From: Myxococcales bacterium
GTDB taxonomy: Bacteria > Myxococcota_A > Polyangia > Palsa-1104
Direction of reading: 5' to 3'
Length of the DNA: 60,671 bases
NCBI GenBank assembly: GCA_003170275.1
Contig: PNAM01000044.1
Coordinates: 17,159-77,829, forward strand
Of this stretch, positions 1-8,310 are shown one piece after another (the first letter of the stretch is position 1; each line of letters opens with the position of its first letter). Below the pieces are notes generated by a model. The model saw only the letters and a list, made by a program, of their open reading frames with translations. It did not search any database and was not told the DNA's origin. Position numbers and translations under genes: made by a program.

Positions 1-127
1 CCGCCATCAAGAGCCCGAGAAACACCGGCACCCACACCGGCGAGATGGTCCAGAGAAAGAAGAACGCGGCTGCCGCGAAAAGGAACGCAAAGGTCCCTTT
101 CTGCGTGCGTGAAGGCGCTGGCTGCAT
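1..127 (-). CDS. N-terminus of a membrane protein (partial)
   Basis: Reading leftward from an ATG at 127 gives about 42 residues before the window ends. They contain a basic N-terminus (SRTQKG), then a hydrophobic helix of Ala/Phe residues ending in FFFLWTISPVWVPVFLGLL. This is the look of the first membrane span of a polytopic inner-membrane protein; AI-2E-family permeases begin like this, but too little is visible to assign a family. It lies 35 bases downstream of the ScfR-type regulator on the same strand, so it may be co-transcribed with it. The truncation is due only to the window edge. Confidence 0.5.
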   Translation of the reverse strand, partial: MQPAPSRTQKGTFAFLFAAAAFFFLWTISPVWVPVFLGLLMA

Positions 128-162
128 CTGCTGGAGTCCATTGCCAGCCCCATGCCCGCGCG

Positions 163-1614
163 TTAGTCGGGTTTGCCTTCGTGCTCGAGGAGCGGGCTGA
201 AGAAGTTGTCCTTCTTGGTGTACTCGTCGACGTTGAAGGCGAACTTGTAGCTGGGCGCCGCGCGCTGGTTGCAATCGGTGCGCTCGCAGAAGCGGCAAGA
301 AACGCCCACCGGCACCGCCATGCGCGCCGGGTCGGTGAACGGCATTTCTTGCGCATAGGCCAGGTGCTTGGCGGCCTCCGCGTGGGTGCCGAGACCGATC
401 GAGTAGGTGGTGCCGCGCACCAGCGAGCCCTCCTTGGGCTGGGTCGCGACCTTGGCGAAGCAGAAGTAGGCCATGCCGTCGGGCATGCGGCTGTACTGCT
501 TGGTGATCAGCGACGGGTTGAGGAACGCGTTGTGCACCGCCCATTTCGGGCACGAGCCGGTGCCCTCGGGAAAACGCAGGCCGGTCGCCGAGTAGCGCTT
601 GGAGATGTTGCCCGCCACGTCGCAGCGCACGAAGTGCATGGGCAGCCCCGGGCGCTTGGGATCGGCCAGGTTGCACACCCGGTGCGCGACCGCCTCGTAG
701 CTCATCTCGAACAAGCTCGACAACAGCTCCACGTCGTAGCGCGTGCGCTCCACCTCGGCGATGAACTCGCGATACGGCAAGAGCAGCGCGCCGGCGAAGT
801 AGTTCGCCAGGTGGATCTTGATCAGCCGCTCGGTCTCGCCGTGCTTCGGCCCGAACGCGCGCGACAGCCGCTCGTCGAGCCGGCTGTCGTCGAGCACGCG
901 CAGCCCGATGGTGGCCGCGAGCTGGAACTTGAGCGGCTGCTCCATCAGATCGGTGGACATGGTGAGGTGCCGTTTTTTCGGATCGTAGCGGCGCACCACC
1001 GAGCCCTTGCCCGGCGCTGCAAACTCGACGCGCACCTTGCGTTGCTTGAGCACTTCCACCAGCTCGTCGGAGAGGATGCGGCGCTGAAGCTTGTGATCGA
1101 CCCGCACGCGCGCCGCGGCCTCTTCGAGCTCGGGAAACCAATTTTTATGCGCTTGCAGAAAATCGGTGATCTCGTCGAACGGGCCGAACGAGGTGCCCAG
1201 CCGCACCTTGTCGGTCGAGTTCTCGGCGAGCTGCGACATCACGTTGTCGAGCTGCGTGCGCGTGTTCTTGTACAGGTTGAACAGCGCCACCAGCATCGCG
1301 GTGCGCTTGGGCTCGCCGGAGAAATCCTTCAGATCCTCGTCGGTGATGCCGAGCGATCGCAAGAGCGGCTCGTCGAGCATCTTGGCCAGCGCGTCGGGCG
1401 CCGAGCGCTCGCCGAGCGACTTCATGAACGGCTCCATCTCGACGTTGAAGAACGAGAGCGCCTTCCACAAGAGCGGCAGCTGCACGGTGCGTTTGCCCTT
1501 CTCGATCAGGTTCAGGTAGGCCGGCGAGACGCCGAGCTGGCGCGCGACGTCGGCCTGCTGCTGGCCGCGTTCCAGTCGCAATTCTCGCAGCCGCCTGCCA
1601 ATATGGGGACCCAT
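163..1614 (-). CDS. ScfR/RamB-type XRE transcriptional regulator
   Basis: A 483-residue protein with an N-terminal helix-turn-helix (about residues 5-62, with QQADVARQLGVSPAYLNLIE), a middle ImmA/IrrE-like region without an HExxH metal motif (GALLLPYREF around 265-275), and a C-terminal DUF2083-like domain carrying a Cys-rich CRFCERTDCNQR stretch. This order and length match the ScfR family (RamB, PccR), which senses short-chain acyl-CoAs and controls acetate or propionate assimilation genes. It is divergent from the ethylmalonyl-CoA operon and so is the likely local regulator. A strong GAGGAG site precedes the ATG. A PccR-like box lies about 30 bases upstream of its start, so autoregulation is plausible. 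Family assignment is firm; the effector is inferred. Confidence 0.9.
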   Translation of the reverse strand: MGPHIGRRLRELRLERGQQQADVARQLGVSPAYLNLIEKGKRTVQLPLLWKALSFFNVEMEPFMKSLGERSAPDALAKMLDEPLLRSLGITDEDLKDFSGEPKRTAMLVALFNLYKNTRTQLDNVMSQLAENSTDKVRLGTSFGPFDEITDFLQAHKNWFPELEEAAARVRVDHKLQRRILSDELVEVLKQRKVRVEFAAPGKGSVVRRYDPKKRHLTMSTDLMEQPLKFQLAATIGLRVLDDSRLDERLSRAFGPKHGETERLIKIHLANYFAGALLLPYREFIAEVERTRYDVELLSSLFEMSYEAVAHRVCNLADPKRPGLPMHFVRCDVAGNISKRYSATGLRFPEGTGSCPKWAVHNAFLNPSLITKQYSRMPDGMAYFCFAKVATQPKEGSLVRGTTYSIGLGTHAEAAKHLAYAQEMPFTDPARMAVPVGVSCRFCERTDCNQRAAPSYKFAFNVDEYTKKDNFFSPLLEHEGKPD

Positions 1615-1644
1615 GTTCAGCTCCTCAACCGATTAACAAACGGA

Positions 1645-1664
1645 TTTACAAAGTAAATCGCAAA
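1645..1664. promoter_or_regulatory. candidate ScfR-family operator in the divergent promoter region
   Basis: The sequence TTTACAAA-GTAA-ATCGCAAA matches, at 13 of 16 fixed positions and with the same 4-base spacer, the TTTGCAAA-N4-TTTGCAAA pattern I recall for the R. sphaeroides ScfR protein PccR. It overlaps a perfect palindrome, GATTTAC-AAA-GTAAATC (1643-1659). It lies between the regulator start (1614) and the first pathway gene (1783), in an unusually AT-rich gap. The match is seen directly; binding is inference. Confidence 0.55.
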
Positions 1665-1713
1665 TGGTTCTGCCGTAGCGCGTCAAACCCAGCAATAACG
1701 GGCATATTGAGCG

Positions 1714-1743
1714 TTGACAGCTTAACGAGGGCTGCCTAAGAAT
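1714..1743 (+). promoter_or_regulatory. putative sigma70-type promoter of the ethylmalonyl-CoA operon
   Basis: A perfect TTGACA (1714-1719) is followed after 17-18 bases by TAAGAAT (1737-1743), a weak -10. A start about 35-40 bases before the ATG at 1783 would follow. A GGAAAAGGA ribosome-binding site lies at 1763-1771. The candidate operator at 1645-1664 is about 50 bases upstream of the -35, a position more typical of activation than repression. Confidence 0.45.
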
Positions 1744-1782
1744 GCAACGTAGTTGTTAATTTGGAAAAGGACGCGTGCCCCC

Positions 1783-2946
1783 ATGTTGCTGGACGAAGAG
1801 CACCTCCAGATCCGAGACAGCGTCCGCGAGTTCGTCGATCGCGAGATCCGTCCGATCGCCGATGAGCTGGACAACGCCGAGAAGGAAATCCCGATGCCGG
1901 TCATCGGCAAGATGGCCGAGCTCGGCTACTTCGGGCTGATCTTCCCGGCCGAGTACGGCGGCATGGGCATGGACACGCTGTCGATGGCCATCGTCACCGA
2001 AGAGCTGTCGCGCGGCTGGCTGTCGGTGGGCTCGGTGATGACCCGCATGATCATCACCGGCACCTTGATCATGGCGCACGGCACCGACGAGCAGAAGAAG
2101 AAGTTCCTGCCCAAGATCGCGTCCGGCGAGATGCTCACCGCGGCGGCGTTCACCGAGCCGGACGTGGGCTCCGACACCGCGTCGATGAAGCTGCGCGCCC
2201 CCAAAGAGGACGGGCAGTACAAGCTCTACGGCGAGAAGACCTGGTGCACCTTCGCCAACCGCGCGCACCTCTTGACCGTGCTCGCGCGCACCAATCCGGA
2301 TGTGCAGCCCAAGCACAAGGGCCTCTCGATCCTGCTGGTGGAGAAGAAGCAGGGAGACGACTTCGCGCCGCCGGAGCTGGGCGGATCGGCGATCCCGACC
2401 ATCGGCTACAAGGGCATGAAGAGCTATTCGCTCGGCTTCGACGGCTATCCGTGCCCCTTGGAGAACCTGCTCGGCGTTGAGGAGGGCAAGGGCTTCTACC
2501 AGCTCATGGCGACCTACGAATACGCGCGCATCCAGACCGCCGCACGCGCGGTCGGAACTGCCCAGGCCTCGTTCGACGCCGCGCTGAAATATGCGCAAGA
2601 GCGTGTGCAGTTCGGCAAGACCATCGGCGAGTTCCAGGTCATCCGTCACAAGCTCGCGCACGCCGCCACCGAGATCGAAGCGGCGCGCCAGCTCACCTAC
2701 TACGCCTGCGAGAAGAAGGACTCGGGCGCGCGCTCCGATCTCGAGGCCGGCATGGCCAAGGTGTTCGCCGCCGAGATGGCCGAGCGCGTGACCTCCGAGA
2801 TGCTGCAGGTGTTCGGCGGCTACGGCTATTCGCGCGAATATCCGGCGCAGCGCTTCTGGCGCGACGCGCGCGTTTTCCGCATCTTCGAGGGCACCTCGGA
2901 GATACAGTACGAGGTCATCGCCAAGCGCCTTTTGGGAGGCAAATGA
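1783..2946 (+). CDS. mcd: (2S)-methylsuccinyl-CoA dehydrogenase (acyl-CoA dehydrogenase family)
   Basis: A 387-residue acyl-CoA dehydrogenase, FAD-linked, expected to oxidise methylsuccinyl-CoA to mesaconyl-CoA. The usual N-terminal helical, beta (AFTEPDVGSD) and C-terminal helical domains (RVQFGKTIGEFQ, QVFGGYGYSREYPAQRFWRD, FEGTSEIQ) are complete. Specific signals are IGYKGMKSYSLGFDG followed by ENLLG and a long conserved run EGKGFYQLMATYEYARIQTA, which resemble Mcd rather than short-chain acyl-CoA dehydrogenases. Alphaproteobacterial Mcd has an N-terminal extension of over 100 residues that is missing here. The ATG at 1783 is chosen over a TTG at 1753 because of the GGAAAAGGA site. It is first in an eight-gene operon and overlaps the next gene by ATGA. 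Substrate assignment rests mainly on context. Confidence 0.85.
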   Translation: MLLDEEHLQIRDSVREFVDREIRPIADELDNAEKEIPMPVIGKMAELGYFGLIFPAEYGGMGMDTLSMAIVTEELSRGWLSVGSVMTRMIITGTLIMAHGTDEQKKKFLPKIASGEMLTAAAFTEPDVGSDTASMKLRAPKEDGQYKLYGEKTWCTFANRAHLLTVLARTNPDVQPKHKGLSILLVEKKQGDDFAPPELGGSAIPTIGYKGMKSYSLGFDGYPCPLENLLGVEEGKGFYQLMATYEYARIQTAARAVGTAQASFDAALKYAQERVQFGKTIGEFQVIRHKLAHAATEIEAARQLTYYACEKKDSGARSDLEAGMAKVFAAEMAERVTSEMLQVFGGYGYSREYPAQRFWRDARVFRIFEGTSEIQYEVIAKRLLGGK

Positions 2947-4037
2947 CCAACGTCATTCGCAGCAAGTACGGGCGGCTCCTCGAGGACTTCGAGGTCGGCA
3001 AGACCTACGAGCATCCGTGGGAGGTGACCGTCGACGCGGGCACGGTCGCGCTGTTCCAGGCGTCGTTCCTCGACGCGATGCCGGTGTTCGCGTCGCGCTC
3101 GTTCGCGCGCACCTACGGGTTCGACGATCGGCCGCTGCATCCGCTGTTGTGCCTGAACCTGGCGCTGTCGTTCTCGGTGCACGACGTGTCCGAGCAGGCG
3201 ATCGCGCACCTGGCGTATCTCGACGTGCGCTTTCCCGAGGCGGGCTACGCAGGCGATACCGTGACCGCGCGATCCACCGTGCTCGGTGTCAAGCCTTCGT
3301 CGTCAGGCGACAAGGGCGTGGTGCACGTGCGCACCGTGCTCACCAACGACACGGACAAGATCCTGTGCGCGTTCGAGCGCAAGGCGCTGGTGCGCGCCGG
3401 CAAGCTCGACTCGCGCCCCGCTTCCCCGTGGACGGGCGCGCGGCCGACGCCGGAGCTCAAGTCACTGCCGCACCTGCCGCCGTCGCTGCGGCTCGATCAC
3501 GAACCGGCCGGCACGCCGGCACGCTTCGCCCGCTTCTTCGAAGACTTCGAGCCCGGGCAGGTCTACCTTCACGACACCGGCAAGACCGTCGGCGAGAGCG
3601 AGCACATGCAGCTCACCGCGCTGGTGCGCAACACGCACCCGCTGCACTTCGACGAGCTGTACTGCAAGGACAACTCGTTCGCCAAGACCCGCGTGGTCTA
3701 CGGCGGGTTGGTGTTCGGCTGGATCGCCACCCTCGCCTCGCGCGACGTCGCCGGCAACGCGCTGTGGGATCTCGGCTACGATCAGGGCGCGCACCCCAAC
3801 GGCGTGATCGGCGGCGACACTTTGTACGCGGCGTCGAAGGTGCTCGAGGTGCGCGACCACGGCATGCACGGCCAGGTGGCCTTTCGGCTGGTGGGCGTCA
3901 AGAACACCACCTCCGCAGCGGCTTTCGAAGAGCACGGCGACGCGCTGTTCTCCGACGAGCTGTCGAAGAAGGAGAACAAGCTCAAGCAGAAGGTCTTCGA
4001 GATCACGCGCACGCTGTATCTGCGCAAGAAGCCATAA
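2943..4037 (+). CDS. mch: mesaconyl-CoA hydratase (MaoC/double hot-dog family)
   Basis: A 364-residue protein with two MaoC-like hot-dog halves, each opening with the same phrase (LLEDFEVGKTYEHP near residue 12 and FFEDFEPGQVYLHD near 198). The second half holds the hydratase core: an acidic/His segment (THPLHFDELY, about 231-240) and RVVYGGLVFGWIATL. Mesaconyl-C1-CoA hydratases (about 345 residues) have this same tandem structure with EHMQ and RxVYGG motifs, both present here (ESEHMQLT). It would hydrate mesaconyl-CoA to beta-methylmalyl-CoA. Start and stop are coupled with the upstream dehydrogenase; the next gene begins 11 bases downstream. Confidence 0.87.
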   Translation: MTNVIRSKYGRLLEDFEVGKTYEHPWEVTVDAGTVALFQASFLDAMPVFASRSFARTYGFDDRPLHPLLCLNLALSFSVHDVSEQAIAHLAYLDVRFPEAGYAGDTVTARSTVLGVKPSSSGDKGVVHVRTVLTNDTDKILCAFERKALVRAGKLDSRPASPWTGARPTPELKSLPHLPPSLRLDHEPAGTPARFARFFEDFEPGQVYLHDTGKTVGESEHMQLTALVRNTHPLHFDELYCKDNSFAKTRVVYGGLVFGWIATLASRDVAGNALWDLGYDQGAHPNGVIGGDTLYAASKVLEVRDHGMHGQVAFRLVGVKNTTSAAAFEEHGDALFSDELSKKENKLKQKVFEITRTLYLRKKP

Positions 4038-4048
4038 CGGGGGACAGC

Positions 4049-4960
4049 ATGTCGACGCAGAATGATTCGCTGCGCATCCGCCGGTCCGAGTACATCGTCC
4101 CGGCGCATTCGCTCAAGCTGATGGCCCAGGCCGCCGCCTCCGACGCCGACGAGGTGATCTTCGATCTCGAAGACTTCTGCGCGGTGTCGCAGAAGGTCGA
4201 GGCGCGCAAGACGCTGGTGCAGGGTCTCAACACGCTCGAGTTCAACGGCAAGATCCGCGCGTTCCGGCCCAACAACATCCGCACCAAGTTCTTCTACCGC
4301 GACGTGATCGACGTGGTCGAGCAGGCGGGCAAGAACCTCGACGTGCTGGTGCTGCCCAAGTGCCAGGACACCGCCGACGTGCTGTTCGCCGATCGGCTGC
4401 TCACGCAGATCGAGCAGAACCTGGGCCTCGAGCTCGGCCGCATCAAGCTCGAGGTGCTGATCGAGGGCGCGCGCGCGGTGATGAACGCGTACGAGATCGC
4501 CTCGGCCACGCCGCGCATGGCGGGGCTGATCTTCGGCGCCGCCGACTATGCGGGCGATACCGGCGCCAAGGAGCTCACCACCGAGCAGTTCTCGGTCTAC
4601 CACTACCCGAAATCGAAGACCATCGCGGCGGCGCGCGCGGCGAGCATCGACGTGGTCGACTCGGCGACGCTGCAGTTCCGCGATCTGCAGCAGTGCGAGA
4701 AGGACGCGCGCATGGCGTCGCAGATGGGCTTCGACGGCAAGTGGGCGGTGCACGCCGATCAGGTGAGCGTCATCCACAGCGTGCTCACGCCGACCGCCGA
4801 AGAGCTCAGGCGCGCCAGCGAGATCCTCGAGCTGTACAAGAAGGCCGACCTCGACCAGGGCCTGGGCGCGATCGTCTACAAGGATCAGATGGTCGACGCG
4901 GCGACCCTGCGCATCGAATCGAAGAAGGTGGCGATCGCGAAGAAGGCGGGCCTCCTGTAA
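4049..4960 (+). CDS. mcl: L-malyl-CoA/beta-methylmalyl-CoA lyase (CitE-like)
   Basis: A 303-residue TIM-barrel CoA-ester lyase of the HpcH/HpaI/CitE superfamily. The start is the ATG at 4049, preceded by GGGGGACA. Seen motifs include DEVIFDLEDF (metal-binding acidic residues), RAFRPNNIRTKFFYRDV, LVLPKCQDTADV, LEVLIEGARAVMNAYEIA, GLIFGAADYAGDTGA and GFDGKWAVHADQV. This matches Mcl1/MclA, which cleaves beta-methylmalyl-CoA to glyoxylate and propionyl-CoA and can also act on malyl-CoA. Position between the hydratase and the mutase fits. CitE-type citrate lyase is ruled out by the absence of citrate lyase alpha and gamma subunits here. Confidence 0.87.
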   Translation: MSTQNDSLRIRRSEYIVPAHSLKLMAQAAASDADEVIFDLEDFCAVSQKVEARKTLVQGLNTLEFNGKIRAFRPNNIRTKFFYRDVIDVVEQAGKNLDVLVLPKCQDTADVLFADRLLTQIEQNLGLELGRIKLEVLIEGARAVMNAYEIASATPRMAGLIFGAADYAGDTGAKELTTEQFSVYHYPKSKTIAAARAASIDVVDSATLQFRDLQQCEKDARMASQMGFDGKWAVHADQVSVIHSVLTPTAEELRRASEILELYKKADLDQGLGAIVYKDQMVDAATLRIESKKVAIAKKAGLL

Positions 4961-6567
4961 TGAAAGAGAAGGCGTCCAAGCCGCTCCCCGAGCACAAGAC
5001 CCGCTCGGGCACGCCCATCCGGCCGATCTATGAGCCGGCGGGCGGCACGCCTCCGTCGGTGGGCAAGCCGGGCGAGTATCCGTTCACGCGCGGCATCTAC
5101 CCCAGCATGTACCTCGGCAAGGTGTGGACGATGCGGCAGTACGCCGGCTTCGGCACGCCCGAGGAGACCAACGCGCGCTTTCAGTATCTATTGTCGAGCG
5201 GGCAGACCGGGCTGTCGGTCGCGCTCGATCTGCCGACGCAGCTGGGCTTCGACTCCGACGCGCCCGAGTCGTTCGGCGAGGTCGGCAAGGTGGGCGTGGC
5301 GATCGATTCGCTCGCCGACATGGAGACCATCTTCAAGGGGATCCCGCTCGACAAGGTGTCGACCTCGTTCACCATCAACGGGACCGCGACCATCTTGCTG
5401 GCGATGTACGAGGCGGTCGCGGCCAAGCAGGGCGTGCCGCGCGAACGGATCGCGGGCACCATCCAGAACGATCTTCTGAAAGAATTTGGCGCGCGCGGCG
5501 CGTGGATCTTTCCAATCGCGCCGTCGATGCGGCTGGTGGTCGACGCCATCCAGTACTGCGCCGAGAAGCTGCCGCGCTTCAACCCGATCTCGATCGCGTC
5601 GCACTTCCGCGACGCGGGCGCCAACCCCGCCGAGGAGGCGGCCTACACGCTCTCCGACGGGGTGGCGTACGTCAAGGCGTGCCTCGCGCGCGGCATGCCG
5701 GTCGATCAGTTCGCGCCGCGGCTGTCGTTCTTCTTCTATACCTACGTGAACTTCTTCGAGGAGATCGCCAAGTACCGGGCGATGCGCCGCATCTGGGCGC
5801 GCCTGCTCAAGGAGACCTTCGCCGCCGGCAATCCGGACTCCTGGCGGCTGCGCATCGCCTGCGTGTGCGGCGGACATTCGCTCACCAAAGCGGAACCGCT
5901 CAACAACATCGCACGTACCACCATCGAGACCATGGCCGTCGCGTGCGCAGGGCTGCAGTCGGTGTTCACCGCCGCGTACGACGAGGCGTTCGCCATCCCC
6001 ACCGAGCTGGCCGCGCGCACCGCGCTGCGCGTGCAGCAGATCGTCGCCTACGAGACCGACGTGGCCAAGACCATCGATCCGCTGGCGGGCTCCTACTTCG
6101 TCGAGGCGCTCACCGACGACATGGAGAAGGCGATCACCACGATCATGGACGACATCGAGGCCAAGGGCGGGATGGTGCGCTGCCTCGAGGACGGCTACAT
6201 CCAGCGGCGCATCGCCGAGCGCGCGTTCGAGTACCAGCGCGATCTCGACGCGGGCAAGGTGCCGGTGGTGGGCGTCAACGTGTTCAAGGCTGAACCAGGA
6301 AGCAACAAGGACGAGCCGATGCCAATCCATCGAGTGGACGAGCAGGCCGAGCGGGCCAAGGCCGAATCGGTGAAGCAGCTGCGCGCGACGCGCGATCAGC
6401 CGGCGACCGATCGAGCGCTCGCCAAGCTCGAAGCGGCCGCACGGGTGGACAGCGGCAACCTCATGCCGATGATCTATGAAGCGGTGATGGCCTACGCGAC
6501 CGTCGGCGAGATCAGCGATCGATTGAAGAAGGTCTTCGGCGTCTACACGCCGTCGACGGTGTTTTAG
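4960..6567 (+). CDS. B12-dependent acyl-CoA mutase, large subunit (divergent MCM type; candidate ethylmalonyl-CoA mutase)
   Basis: A 535-residue catalytic TIM-barrel subunit of the methylmalonyl-CoA mutase family, with the B12 domain on a separate gene immediately downstream. Tyr61 (in WTMRQYAGF), Thr167/Gln169 (GTIQND), Arg179 and His215 correspond to the substrate-binding Tyr89, Thr195/Gln197, Arg207 and His244 that I recall for P. freudenreichii MCM. Unusual points: the invariant RTHxQTSG is RIACVCGG (298-305), HTNxxDEA is FTAAYDEA (336-343), and GYH before the loop is ASH with one residue fewer (213-215). It lacks the sequence signatures of single-chain Ecm (MeaA). Context says it should convert ethylmalonyl-CoA to methylsuccinyl-CoA; residues Tyr61/Arg179 also allow methylmalonyl-CoA. 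The ATG overlaps the lyase stop by one base. Confidence 0.85.
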   Translation: MKEKASKPLPEHKTRSGTPIRPIYEPAGGTPPSVGKPGEYPFTRGIYPSMYLGKVWTMRQYAGFGTPEETNARFQYLLSSGQTGLSVALDLPTQLGFDSDAPESFGEVGKVGVAIDSLADMETIFKGIPLDKVSTSFTINGTATILLAMYEAVAAKQGVPRERIAGTIQNDLLKEFGARGAWIFPIAPSMRLVVDAIQYCAEKLPRFNPISIASHFRDAGANPAEEAAYTLSDGVAYVKACLARGMPVDQFAPRLSFFFYTYVNFFEEIAKYRAMRRIWARLLKETFAAGNPDSWRLRIACVCGGHSLTKAEPLNNIARTTIETMAVACAGLQSVFTAAYDEAFAIPTELAARTALRVQQIVAYETDVAKTIDPLAGSYFVEALTDDMEKAITTIMDDIEAKGGMVRCLEDGYIQRRIAERAFEYQRDLDAGKVPVVGVNVFKAEPGSNKDEPMPIHRVDEQAERAKAESVKQLRATRDQPATDRALAKLEAAARVDSGNLMPMIYEAVMAYATVGEISDRLKKVFGVYTPSTVF

Positions 6568-6959
6568 TGATCCGCGTGCTGGTCGGAAAGCCCGGGCTCG
6601 ACGGGCACGACCGCGGCGCCAAGGTGGTGGCGAGCGCGCTGCGCGACGCCGGCATGGAGGTGATCTACACCGGCCTGCGCTCGACGCCCGAGCTGATCGT
6701 CGCCACCGCGCTGCAGGAGTCGTGCGACGTGATCGGCCTGTCGGTGCTCTCCGGCGCGCACGAGTCGATCGCCCGCAAGATCCTCGAGCTGATGAAGGCG
6801 CGCGGGGTGTCGATCCCGGTGATGATGGGCGGCGTGATCCCGCCCGAGGATCGCGAACGGCTGCGCGCGCTCGGCATCGGCGCCATCTACGGACAGGAAG
6901 CGACGCTGCAAGAGATCGTGGCAGGGGTTCGCAAACTCGCGGAGGAGACCCGAGAATGA
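6567..6959 (+). CDS. B12-binding subunit of the acyl-CoA mutase
   Basis: A 130-residue stand-alone cobalamin-binding domain. The DxHxxG signature is Asp12-Gly-His14-Asp-Arg-Gly17, with His14 the lower axial cobalt ligand; SVLSG and MGGVIP supply the other B12 contacts. Translation starts at GTG, overlapping the large-subunit TAG by one base (TAGTG), so the two subunits are translationally coupled. The length matches the small subunits of archaeal and actinobacterial MCM and HCM. Split architecture sets this system apart from the fused Ecm of classic ethylmalonyl-CoA organisms. No MeaB-type GTPase chaperone is seen nearby. Confidence 0.93.
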   Translation: MIRVLVGKPGLDGHDRGAKVVASALRDAGMEVIYTGLRSTPELIVATALQESCDVIGLSVLSGAHESIARKILELMKARGVSIPVMMGGVIPPEDRERLRALGIGAIYGQEATLQEIVAGVRKLAEETRE

Positions 6960-7867
6960 TCACCGAGACGATCGGCATCGTGGGCATGGGTGCGATGGGC
7001 CGTGGGATCGCGGAGGTCGCCGCGGCGCGCGGGTACGACACCATCCTGGTCAAGGCGACGCCCGGCGAGCTCGACAAGCCGCGGCGCGCGATCGCCGAGT
7101 CGCTGGGCCGCGCAGTCAAGAAGGGCAAGATGACCGCCGAGCACCTCGACGCCACGCTCGGGCGCCTGTTGCTCACGCACGATCTCGAGGCGCTGTCCGG
7201 CTGTAGCCTGGTGATCGAGTCGGTGGTCGAAGATCTCGCCGCCAAGCGCGCGCTGTTCCGCGAGCTCGAGCCGCGCGTCGCGCCGGCCTGCGTGTTGGCA
7301 TCGAACACCTCGTCGCTGCCGATCTCGGCGCTGGCCGACGCGCTCAAGCTGCCGGTGCGCTTCTTGGGCCTGCACTTCTTCTCGCCGGTGCCGGCGATGA
7401 GGCTGGTCGAGATCGCCACCTCGCAGCGCACCTATCCCAACGCGGTCGAGTACGCGCAGAAGTTCGTCGAGCGCCTGGGCAAGACGCCGGTGATGGTGGG
7501 CGACAGCTCGGGCTACATCGTCAACCGCCTGTTGGTACCGTATCTCCTCGACGGAATCCGCGCGCTCGAACAGCGCGTCGCGCCGGCCGCGTCGATCGAT
7601 CTGGCGATGAAGCTCGGCTGCGGCCATCCGATGGGCCCGCTCGCGCTCGCCGACGCGATCGGCCTCGACGTGGTGTACGCGATGGCCAAGGCGCTGCACG
7701 CCGGGCTGAACGATCGGCGCTACTCGCCGCCCGCCCTGCTGCGCCGCCTGGTGCTCAACGGCCACCTCGGCAAGAAGAGCACGGTCGGACTGTTCGACTA
7801 CTCGGTCGATCCGATCGTCGAGAACCCCGCGCTGTGGCCGGCGGAGTCGTTCGGGACCGGCGCATGA
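6956..7867 (+). CDS. 3-hydroxybutyryl-CoA dehydrogenase
   Basis: A 303-residue NAD(P)-dependent 3-hydroxyacyl-CoA dehydrogenase. The Rossmann motif is GMGAMGRG (10-17), followed by ASNTSSLPI (115-123), the catalytic His140 in [27 protein letters not shown], and [17 protein letters not shown]. It is of bacterial Hbd size, without a crotonase domain. In this operon it would reduce acetoacetyl-CoA to 3-hydroxybutyryl-CoA upstream of crotonyl-CoA; most EMC organisms use PhaB, of an unrelated family, for this step. No crotonase is present in the window. It is ATGA-coupled on both sides. Cofactor preference cannot be read with confidence. Confidence 0.9.
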   Translation: MITETIGIVGMGAMGRGIAEVAAARGYDTILVKATPGELDKPRRAIAESLGRAVKKGKMTAEHLDATLGRLLLTHDLEALSGCSLVIESVVEDLAAKRALFRELEPRVAPACVLASNTSSLPISALADALKLPVRFLGLHFFSPVPAMRLVEIATSQRTYPNAVEYAQKFVERLGKTPVMVGDSSGYIVNRLLVPYLLDGIRALEQRVAPAASIDLAMKLGCGHPMGPLALADAIGLDVVYAMAKALHAGLNDRRYSPPALLRRLVLNGHLGKKSTVGLFDYSVDPIVENPALWPAESFGTGA

Positions 7868-8310
7868 GGATCACGCGAATCGATCACGTCGCGGTGTGCG
7901 TCAAGGATCTCGACGCCGCGCTGCCGCCGTGGCTGAAGCTGCTCGGCCTCATGCACGGGCCGCGCGAGTTCGTCGAGGCGCAAAAGACCGAGGCCCTGTT
8001 CGTGCTCACGCCGGAGGAAGCAGGCGCGTGCGTGGAGCTGATCGCGCCCAAAGGCGGCAACGCCGGGCTCGAAAAGTTTCTCGAGAAGAACGGCGGCAAG
8101 GCCGGCCTGCACCACATCGCGTTCGCCGTCGACGATCTGGCCGCCGCGCTCAAGGAGCTCGACGCCGCCGGCGTGCCGCTCATCGACAAGGTGCCGCGCC
8201 AGGGCGCGCGCGGCCACCAGGTGGGCTTCCTCCATCCGAAGGCCGCCGACGGAATCCTCGTCGAGCTGGTCTCCGATCACGCACACGTCAAGACGCAAGG
8301 GAGACACTAG
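7864..8310 (+). CDS. epi: ethylmalonyl-CoA/methylmalonyl-CoA epimerase
   Basis: A 148-residue glyoxalase/VOC-fold protein. Metal ligands expected for the epimerase are present: His in RIDHVAVCV, Glu in CVELIAP, His in LHHIAFAVDD and Glu in LVELVSD. It would interconvert (2S) and (2R) forms of ethylmalonyl-CoA and methylmalonyl-CoA, supplying the isomer needed by the mutase. ATGA-coupled to the dehydrogenase, and directly abutting the carboxylase/reductase. Confidence 0.92.
   Translation: MRITRIDHVAVCVKDLDAALPPWLKLLGLMHGPREFVEAQKTEALFVLTPEEAGACVELIAPKGGNAGLEKFLEKNGGKAGLHHIAFAVDDLAAALKELDAAGVPLIDKVPRQGARGHQVGFLHPKAADGILVELVSDHAHVKTQGRH

Noticed and set aside
109..1656. A 515-codon plus-strand ORF opposite the ScfR regulator
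   Set aside because: It is rich in Arg, Leu and His with no domain pattern and runs exactly against the regulator gene. Long antisense ORFs are expected in GC-rich DNA.
4049..4960. Citrate lyase beta subunit as an alternative for the lyase
   Set aside because: No citrate lyase alpha or gamma subunit or CitG/CitX; neighbours are all ethylmalonyl-CoA pathway genes.
5188..7431. A 747-codon minus-strand ORF across the mutase genes
   Set aside because: Antisense shadow of three real coupled genes; no motifs.
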